Part shown: positions 5,636-10,816 of the stretch, in pieces | Numbering within the stretch: position 1 is the stretch's first letter | Layout: the number at the start of each line of letters is the position of its first letter | DNA from: an uncultured Bulleidia sp. | Lineage (GTDB): Bacteria > Bacillota_I > Bacilli_A > Erysipelotrichales > Erysipelotrichaceae | Assembly: GCA_934757945.1 (NCBI GenBank) | Contig: CAKVLT010000070.1 | Span: 1-10,816, forward strand | Length of the DNA: 10,816 bases | Reading direction: 5' to 3' | Notes under the pieces: model-generated | What the model was told of the DNA's origin: nothing | The model's input: only the letters and a program-made list of their open reading frames with translations | The model's database searches: none | Made by a program: the position numbers and the translations under genes

Positions 5636-6028
5636 ATGACTAACACAACTGAAATGCCAATGAATTATCATAAAATTCTTTATCTTATCGAAGGGTACTT
5701 TATCTTTAAGAATATCATGGATATTGTCACTTCTTTTATGACGCCATATTCCCTGTACAGAACCATCGATCAGATTTTCTATGTAATCTGCATCTTATTC
5801 TGTGCATTTGGTATATGGAAACATAACACCAAAAAAGGGGTGATTTCTTTTTTCCTGTTCCTGTCAGCAGATTTCAGTTTGGCTGTTCTTACATATATTG
5901 TATCCTCCACCTCTTCCAATCCTTTGCCTGATGCAGGTATGACATTGCTTTCCTTTTGTATTGTGACCGTTATCTGGTTTACTGCAAGTGTTGTATATTA
6001 CAGAAAAAGATGGAGCCTGTTACAATGA
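5636..6028 (+). CDS. four-span membrane protein of unknown function
   Basis: A 130-residue hydrophobic protein not recognised as any named family. Predicted membrane segments lie at about 12-33, 45-61, 68-89 and 103-122, with a basic WKHNTKKG loop between the second and third and a basic YRKRW tail. No signal peptide, metal or catalytic motif is visible. GGAGGT (5625-5630) five bases upstream fixes this start; the frame is open 37 codons further upstream, but that part covers the promoter and has no ribosome binding site. Its TGA overlaps the ATG of the PRD regulator as ATGA, so the two are made together. The link suggests a partner of the regulator or of the sugar PTS, for example a membrane accessory, but this is inference from position alone. 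Confidence 0.82.
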   Translation: MTNTTEMPMNYHKILYLIEGYFIFKNIMDIVTSFMTPYSLYRTIDQIFYVICILFCAFGIWKHNTKKGVISFFLFLSADFSLAVLTYIVSSTSSNPLPDAGMTLLSFCIVTVIWFTASVVYYRKRWSLLQ

Positions 6029-7962
6029 TTTCCCCTAAAGCATTACAGATGATAGAAGTGTTAAGTTCTTCTGAAGACTATATCTCACAGGACACCCTTT
6101 CCTATAAACTGTCAGTCAAGCCAAGAACCTTAAGAGAAATACTGCGTATCTACAAAGAAGAGATAGAAGCAGAGGGTGCCTGTGCTATTCTCTATAAAAA
6201 TAATTACGGTTATCTTCTGGAAATACAGGACAAAGACATCTTTGCCAGGTATCTTGAAACCCAGAAAGACGAGTTGCGTAAAGAACAATGGAATAATCCT
6301 GTTACTGTAACTGAAAGGGCGGAATATATCATCCGTCATCTTTTATTAAGTTCCTCCCCCATGAAGAGTGATGACCTTTGTGAGATGCTGAATATCTCCA
6401 AAAGCACCATGGCACAGGTATTAAAACTTGTACGTTCCATCCTGGTAAAATACAGCCTCTCTTTGGAAGTAAAAGGAAAACAAGGATTGTATATTGATGG
6501 AGACAGAGATTGTTTTCAGAATATCTTTTCCGATTATTTCTTTTATCATGGTCAGACGCAAGATGAAGAGGTTGAGGAAAAGAAAGCCTGGATTCATGAT
6601 CTTTTACTCTCCATTTCACAGAAACATGACTACTCCATGACTGATACAGGCATAGACAATCTTGTTATACACATCTTTATTACTCTCTATTTGTCCAATA
6701 AGTTACAGCCTTCCACCCACACCTCTTCTTTAAATGCCTCCAAATATCCACTGGAGTTTCAAATAGCCAGAGAAATCCAGCATGAAATTGAAATCACCAA
6801 AGGATTGCACATACAAGATAACGACCTTGGATTTATTGCAGTCCATATGATAGGCAATCGCATTTTCACAGAAAAAGATGCCCATATTTTAAGTGCAGAA
6901 ACCATCAATATTGTCAAAGACATCCTGTCCGGCATACGTAAAACCTACGATGTGGATCTGTTTAATGATTTAGAACTATTCACCATGTTATGTACACATA
7001 TCGAACCTATGATTCAAAGAATACGGAATCATGTACGTATGAGAAACCCTATGTTATCTTCCATTCAGGAAGAAAATCCTTTAGGGTACGACATGGCGGT
7101 ATTTGCTTCAAATATTCTTTCTTCTAAATTGCAGATGGACATTGACCATAATGAAATAGGCTATCTTGCCTTACACTTTCAATTAGCTTTGGAAAGAAGA
7201 AACACACCAAAGAAGAAAAATATACTCACTGTATGTGCAAGTGGTACAGGAACTTCTCAGCTTTTAAAATATAAACTTCAGAATCGTTTTGGTAACCAGA
7301 TTGCCTCTCTTACTTCCATGAGTGCACATGAAGCTTTGCATTGTGATCTAAGTAAGTATGATCTGATTGTCTCTACGGTAAATCTTCCTGTCACTTCCAT
7401 ACCATGTATTGTGGTACACGCCTTATTAAATGAAGCAGACTGCTCTCTCATAGAGAAACACCTCAAAGTTTCTTTCCAGCAATCTTCTGCCATTAATTCC
7501 GCCTTTCAGGAAGATCTGTTTCTGGAAAATGTGGATATACAGAATCCAGAAGAACTTATCAGAAATATGTGTGCATTGCTGGCAGAATATGTAACTCTTC
7601 CAGACAATTTCATCACAAAAGTAATTGAAAGAGAACACATGGCCTCTACACATCTTGGAAATGGCATAGCTGTACCTCATCCTTCTACAGTGTTATTGGA
7701 TACTTCTAAGATTGTCATTGCTCATGTATCAAAACCAATACATTGGTTTGATGATAAAGAAGTAGAATGGGTGTTTCTATTAGGTATGAAAAAAGGAGAT
7801 GACCCAGAACAGGAAGCTTTGATTCGTGCTTTATATACATGCATCAGTGATATGCAATTTATGCGTGAACTGTCTCAGCACCCTGCTTTTTCAACTTTCC
7901 ACAACCACATAACGTCTATATTACAGATTGAAGAGTCTTCTTCAGATAGTATTTTCCAATAG
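6025..7962 (+). CDS. PTS-controlled transcription activator, LicR/MtlR type (HTH-PRD-EIIB-EIIA)
   Basis: A 645-residue regulator matching the layout and length of B. subtilis LicR. Order: N-terminal HTH (about 5-45), second HTH (about 111-134, SDDLCEMLNISKSTMAQVL), PRD1 (about 182-287), PRD2 (about 300-392), an EIIB-like domain with CASGTGTS (C404), and a C-terminal fructose/mannitol-type EIIA with GNGIAVPHP (H552). Likely PRD phosphorylation histidines are H216, H274, H325 and H384. All expected phospho-acceptors are present, so it should respond both to HPr (catabolite state) and to its cognate EIIB (substrate supply). The start at 6025 is chosen for the ATGA overlap and GGAG (6012-6015) nine bases upstream; an ATG at 6010 is a weaker alternative. 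It likely activates the adjacent PTS genes by binding DNA rather than as an RNA antiterminator, because it carries HTH domains. Confidence 0.9.
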   Translation: MISPKALQMIEVLSSSEDYISQDTLSYKLSVKPRTLREILRIYKEEIEAEGACAILYKNNYGYLLEIQDKDIFARYLETQKDELRKEQWNNPVTVTERAEYIIRHLLLSSSPMKSDDLCEMLNISKSTMAQVLKLVRSILVKYSLSLEVKGKQGLYIDGDRDCFQNIFSDYFFYHGQTQDEEVEEKKAWIHDLLLSISQKHDYSMTDTGIDNLVIHIFITLYLSNKLQPSTHTSSLNASKYPLEFQIAREIQHEIEITKGLHIQDNDLGFIAVHMIGNRIFTEKDAHILSAETINIVKDILSGIRKTYDVDLFNDLELFTMLCTHIEPMIQRIRNHVRMRNPMLSSIQEENPLGYDMAVFASNILSSKLQMDIDHNEIGYLALHFQLALERRNTPKKKNILTVCASGTGTSQLLKYKLQNRFGNQIASLTSMSAHEALHCDLSKYDLIVSTVNLPVTSIPCIVVHALLNEADCSLIEKHLKVSFQQSSAINSAFQEDLFLENVDIQNPEELIRNMCALLAEYVTLPDNFITKVIEREHMASTHLGNGIAVPHPSTVLLDTSKIVIAHVSKPIHWFDDKEVEWVFLLGMKKGDDPEQEALIRALYTCISDMQFMRELSQHPAFSTFHNHITSILQIEESSSDSIFQ

Positions 7963-7970
7963 GTGACCCT

Positions 7971-9488
7971 ATGAATGTATTAATTGTCTGTGCCAATGGC
8001 ATGACCAGCAGTGCACTTACACAGAAAACAAGAATCACTTTAAAAGAGCAGGGATACGAAGATATCAAAGTAGGATCCTGTGGTATTCCACAGGTACAGA
8101 AATATGCCCCTATGTCAGATATCATTCTTTTAGCTCCTCAGATAGGTTATATACAAAAAGAAATCCAACAGACTGCCTATTGTAAATGTGTCGTATTACC
8201 ATCCAATATTTATGGGGATACAGGAGGAGAAATCATTGTGAATATTCTTCTGGGAAAAGAAGAACATACTGTACCTCATAAAACAACTGTGCTACAGAAA
8301 CTGGGAGCTTTCTTTTCCACCAATATTGTCTTTTCAACCATACAGGGAGCATTTCTGGAAATATTCCCTATTACTTTTACAGGCTCCCTGTTGTCACTGC
8401 TGATTTCCTTTCCGATATCTTTTCTTCAAAATACACCATTCTATTCCGTAGTTTCCACAGGATATGACATGACCTATGGTCTGCTTTCTCTGTATATTGT
8501 GCTGTTCATCTCCAAACAATATGCCGAACACAAAAAAGAATCCCCTGCAGGCATCATGATTTCCTCCGTTGTCTGTTTCTTTTTGTTAACAGAATCCATA
8601 CAGAATAAAACTGTCAATCTGGAATACTTTGGTCCTAAAGGAATCTTTCTCGGAATCTTTACAGGACTATTTACAGGATGGTTATATATCAAAATCACTT
8701 CCACCTTCCAGAAAACTCTTGATGTGCAAAGTCTTAGAAAAGACATTCAGGACGCTTTATTATCTATTTTTCCAGTACTGGTTTGCTGTGTATTATCCAT
8801 GCTGATTACTGTTACAATTCATGCAGTCTTACATACCTCCCTGCCAAAATATATCTATGCTTTACTGGAAAAATATCTTGATCCGGTTTTAGGCAAAAAT
8901 ATTTTTTCTTCACCATTAAGTATGTTTATCGGCTCTTTCTTATGGTTCTTTGGCATCCATGGCGGAAAGGTTGTTGGAACTATTACAGATCCCATGTTAT
9001 ATGCCTATTCTCTCACCAACCTGCAGGCGTATATGGCGCATGAACCACTTCCCTATGTCATCACTAAAGCCACTAATGGAATGTATATATTCGGAGGAGT
9101 AGGGTCCACCTTACCACTAGCTTTTCTGATGTGTTTCTTTGCCAAAAGTGAGAAAATCAGACAATTAGGTAAGATATCTCTTCCTATGGGCATCTTCTTC
9201 ATCAATGAACCACTCATTTTTGGACTTCCGTATGTATTCAATCTCTCTTTAATTTTACCATTTCTGATGATTCCATTTAGCTCTGGAGTCTTGACTGTCA
9301 TTGCCATGTACTTTCAATGGATTCCAAGATGTAACGGTATTGCCATACCATGGACCACCCCTCCGGTTATCAGTGGTTTTATAGAAGGCGGATGGAAACT
9401 GGCCTTATGGCAGGTATTTCTCCTTGTACTGCAAACCATTGCGTGGTATCCGGTTTTCAAAAAGCTGGATAAAAAAGAAAGCGCTTAA
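7971..9488 (+). CDS. PTS lactose/cellobiose-family EIIB-EIIC fusion permease
   Basis: A 505-residue protein with a Lac-family EIIB at the N-terminus (about 1-95: VCANGMTSS with phospho-accepting C7, then IILLAPQIGY and YGDTGG) and an EIIC membrane domain (about 110-495). EIIC signs: FLWFFGIHGGKVVG with H330, FGGVGST, FINEPLIFG with E413, and WTTPPVISGF (461-470). H330 and E413 correspond to sugar-binding/phosphotransfer residues of the chitobiose permease ChbC. It should carry and phosphorylate a disaccharide or oligosaccharide; specificity cannot be read. The B-C order is unusual: in this family the parts are normally separate, or B is C-terminal as in LacE. AGGTGA (7961-7966), overlapping the regulator's stop, supports the start 8 nt after it and coupled translation. 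ATA (Ile) and GGA (Gly) codons are common, unlike in the next gene. Confidence 0.88.
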   Translation: MNVLIVCANGMTSSALTQKTRITLKEQGYEDIKVGSCGIPQVQKYAPMSDIILLAPQIGYIQKEIQQTAYCKCVVLPSNIYGDTGGEIIVNILLGKEEHTVPHKTTVLQKLGAFFSTNIVFSTIQGAFLEIFPITFTGSLLSLLISFPISFLQNTPFYSVVSTGYDMTYGLLSLYIVLFISKQYAEHKKESPAGIMISSVVCFFLLTESIQNKTVNLEYFGPKGIFLGIFTGLFTGWLYIKITSTFQKTLDVQSLRKDIQDALLSIFPVLVCCVLSMLITVTIHAVLHTSLPKYIYALLEKYLDPVLGKNIFSSPLSMFIGSFLWFFGIHGGKVVGTITDPMLYAYSLTNLQAYMAHEPLPYVITKATNGMYIFGGVGSTLPLAFLMCFFAKSEKIRQLGKISLPMGIFFINEPLIFGLPYVFNLSLILPFLMIPFSSGVLTVIAMYFQWIPRCNGIAIPWTTPPVISGFIEGGWKLALWQVFLLVLQTIAWYPVFKKLDKKESA

Positions 9489-9489
9489 C

Positions 9490-9513
9490 TTTCTGCCAGA
9501 ATATTGGCAGAAA
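9490..9513 (+). other. intercistronic stem-loop between the two EIIC genes
   Basis: TTTCTGCCA and TGGCAGAAA form a perfect 9-bp stem with a 6-nt loop, directly after the stop of the fusion gene. No T-run follows (TCCACATTC), so it is not a classic intrinsic terminator. It could stabilise or mark a processing point in the mRNA and so allow unequal expression of the flanking genes. Confidence 0.6.
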
Positions 9514-9560
9514 TCCACATTCAATTCAAACAAAGAAACTGGTACGCTTTAAGTACAAAA

Positions 9561-9576
9561 GGTAAGGGGAATTACC
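9561..9576 (+). other. small hairpin just before the EIIC ribosome binding site
   Basis: GGTAA, a GGGGAA loop and TTACC form a 5-bp stem two bases upstream of the AAAGGAG ribosome binding site (9578-9584). It is short and may be chance, but its position could affect translation initiation of the second EIIC. Confidence 0.3.
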
Positions 9577-9590
9577 GAAAGGAGAAATTC

Positions 9591-10816
9591 ATGGAAAAAT
9601 TCATGACCTGGATGGAAACCCACATGATGCCTGTTGCCGCAAAACTTGGCAATAACAAATATCTCAAAGCTATCAGCTCTGGATTTATTGCAGTTATGGC
9701 AGCTACCATTGTTGGTTCCATCTTTACATTGATTGGAAACCTTCCAATCACCGCCTGGACAAGCTGGCTTGCTGAAACCGGTTTAAACCAGTTGTTTGCA
9801 CTGCCTGGTCAGTGTACAACAGACCTGATTGCTATTTACGCTGTATTCTTTATTGCTTACAGCCTTGCACAATCCTTTGCTGTGGATGGTGCAGGTGCAG
9901 GATTATCCTGCCTTGTGTCCTTCTTCATTATCACTGGAAGAACTGCTTACTATGCAGCAGCTGCTACAGATGCCGCTACTGTCTCTGCCATGGCAACTAC
10001 ATATCTTGGAGCTAAAGGATTATTCTCAGCTATGATTATTGCACTTGTCGGTGCACGTATTTATGTATCAGTAGTGAAAAAGGGTTGGGTTATCAAACTT
10101 CCTGACTCCGTTCCACCAAACGTAGCTAACTCCTTCTCTTCCTTGATTCCTGCAGGAATCGTTATCATCCTGTTCGTTGTTGTAAGATTCTTATGCACAT
10201 TGACACCTTACGGTGATCTGCACACAATGATCTTCACTATCATTCAGTCTAACCTGATGCGTTTCATTGGTAATAACGTATGGTCATGGCTGTTCTTCAA
10301 TGTAGTGACAAATCTGTTATGGTTCTTTGGTTTGCACGGTGGAAATATTGTAGGTTCCATTACCAACCCTATCTATACACCACTTTCTCTGGAAAACCTC
10401 GCTGCTTTCCAGGCTGGTGAAAAGACCATGCCTTACATCATCACTGGTGCTTTTGGAAAGAGCTTTACATTCGGTGGTGTAGGTTCCATGTTTGGCTTAG
10501 CTATCCTGATGTGTTTCTTCGCTAAATCCAAACAGTATAAAACACTTGGTAAATTATCTTTACCTACCACTTTCTTCTTCATCAATGAACCATTACTGTT
10601 CGGTATTCCTGTAGTATTGAACCCTATGTTCTTTATCCCATTGATGTTAGTTACACCAATTCTTGGAACTGTTACATATTTTGCCATGAAGATTGGCATC
10701 TGCCCAATCCCTCATGGCGTACAGATTCCATGGACTACTCCTCCTGTTATCAACGGTTTCCTGCAAGGCGGATTGGGTCTTGCTGTATGGGAACTCTTAA
10801 TGGTACTTGCAAGTAT
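9591..10816 (+). CDS. PTS cellobiose-family EIIC permease, cut by right edge
   Basis: An open frame of 408 codons without a stop; the family is usually about 420-450 residues, so only the C-terminus is missing. It encodes the sugar-translocating membrane subunit of a lactose/cellobiose/chitobiose-type PTS. Motifs: LLWFFGLHGGNIVGSITNP with H249, FGGVGSM (294-300), FFINEPLLFG with E333, and WTTPPVINGF (381-390). H249 and E333 match in position the substrate residues of ChbC. It has no EIIB, so it must take phosphate from the EIIB of the preceding fusion or one encoded downstream. AAAGGAG (9578-9584) six bases before the ATG fixes the start. Isoleucine is coded by ATT/ATC with no ATA, and glycine mostly by GGT, a pattern typical of highly expressed genes. 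It shares the last 200 residues' motif order with the upstream fusion, so the two are diverged paralogues. Confidence 0.92.
   Translation, partial: MEKFMTWMETHMMPVAAKLGNNKYLKAISSGFIAVMAATIVGSIFTLIGNLPITAWTSWLAETGLNQLFALPGQCTTDLIAIYAVFFIAYSLAQSFAVDGAGAGLSCLVSFFIITGRTAYYAAAATDAATVSAMATTYLGAKGLFSAMIIALVGARIYVSVVKKGWVIKLPDSVPPNVANSFSSLIPAGIVIILFVVVRFLCTLTPYGDLHTMIFTIIQSNLMRFIGNNVWSWLFFNVVTNLLWFFGLHGGNIVGSITNPIYTPLSLENLAAFQAGEKTMPYIITGAFGKSFTFGGVGSMFGLAILMCFFAKSKQYKTLGKLSLPTTFFFINEPLLFGIPVVLNPMFFIPLMLVTPILGTVTYFAMKIGICPIPHGVQIPWTTPPVINGFLQGGLGLAVWELLMVLAS

Noticed and set aside
5956..6024. 23-residue N-terminal extension of the PTS regulator
   Set aside because: It would overlap the membrane protein gene by more than 70 bases without a ribosome binding site; 6025 has GGAG and an ATGA overlap.
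9525..9553. Possible separate promoter for the second EIIC (TTCAAA, 17 bp, TTTAAG)
   Set aside because: Only four of six matches in each hexamer; not strong enough to list, though it would fit the higher expression inferred from codon use.
9542..9556. cre-like sequence (catabolite control) before the second EIIC
   Set aside because: The core AAAGCGT on the minus strand fits, but the other arm and the flanking TG/CA positions do not match the consensus.

Overview
The window looks like chromosomal DNA of a low-GC Gram-positive bacterium (Firmicutes/Bacillota). The evidence is AT-rich DNA, strong AGGAGG-type ribosome binding sites, hairpin-plus-U-tract terminators after most units, a DgkB-like lipid kinase, a class II fructose-bisphosphate aldolase and a LicR-type PTS regulator. 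A gut Erysipelotrichia-like or Clostridia-like host would fit, but the taxonomic call is inference. No tRNA, rRNA, CRISPR array, transposase or phage gene was seen. No gene-free stretch exceeds 300 bases.

Left part (1-2150): the 5' end of an unidentified minus-strand gene runs off the left edge. An Lrp/AsnC-type regulator (minus) then stands divergent to a MATE efflux transporter (plus). Their 139-base intergenic region carries two well-formed promoters, and a 15-bp imperfect palindrome lies across the MATE promoter.

Middle (2119-5499), all on the minus strand: in transcription order there is a class II fructose-bisphosphate aldolase with its own terminator and a DgkB-like diacylglycerol kinase with its own terminator. 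A compact three-gene unit follows: a GlmU-C-like left-handed beta-helix protein, a 27-residue single-span membrane peptide, and the threonylcarbamoyl-AMP synthase TsaC. The peptide gene starts 4 nt after the gene before it and overlaps tsaC by ATGA. It is a newly noted gene and plausibly explains why tsaC has no Shine-Dalgarno sequence.

Right part (5580-10816), plus strand, divergent from the aldolase: a sugar PTS locus. It opens with a good extended -10 promoter, followed by a four-span membrane protein of unknown function. That gene overlaps, by ATGA, a LicR/MtlR-type regulator with domain order HTH-HTH-PRD1-PRD2-EIIB-EIIA. Next comes an unusual N-terminal EIIB fused to a cellobiose/lactose-family EIIC, and, after an intercistronic hairpin, a second stand-alone EIIC cut by the right edge. 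The regulator very probably controls uptake of a disaccharide or oligo-beta-glycoside by these permeases. A Lac-type EIIA and glycosidase genes would be expected beyond the window. The two EIIC genes differ in codon choice: the second looks like a highly expressed transporter and the first does not. This raises the possibility that the fusion has a sensing or secondary role.
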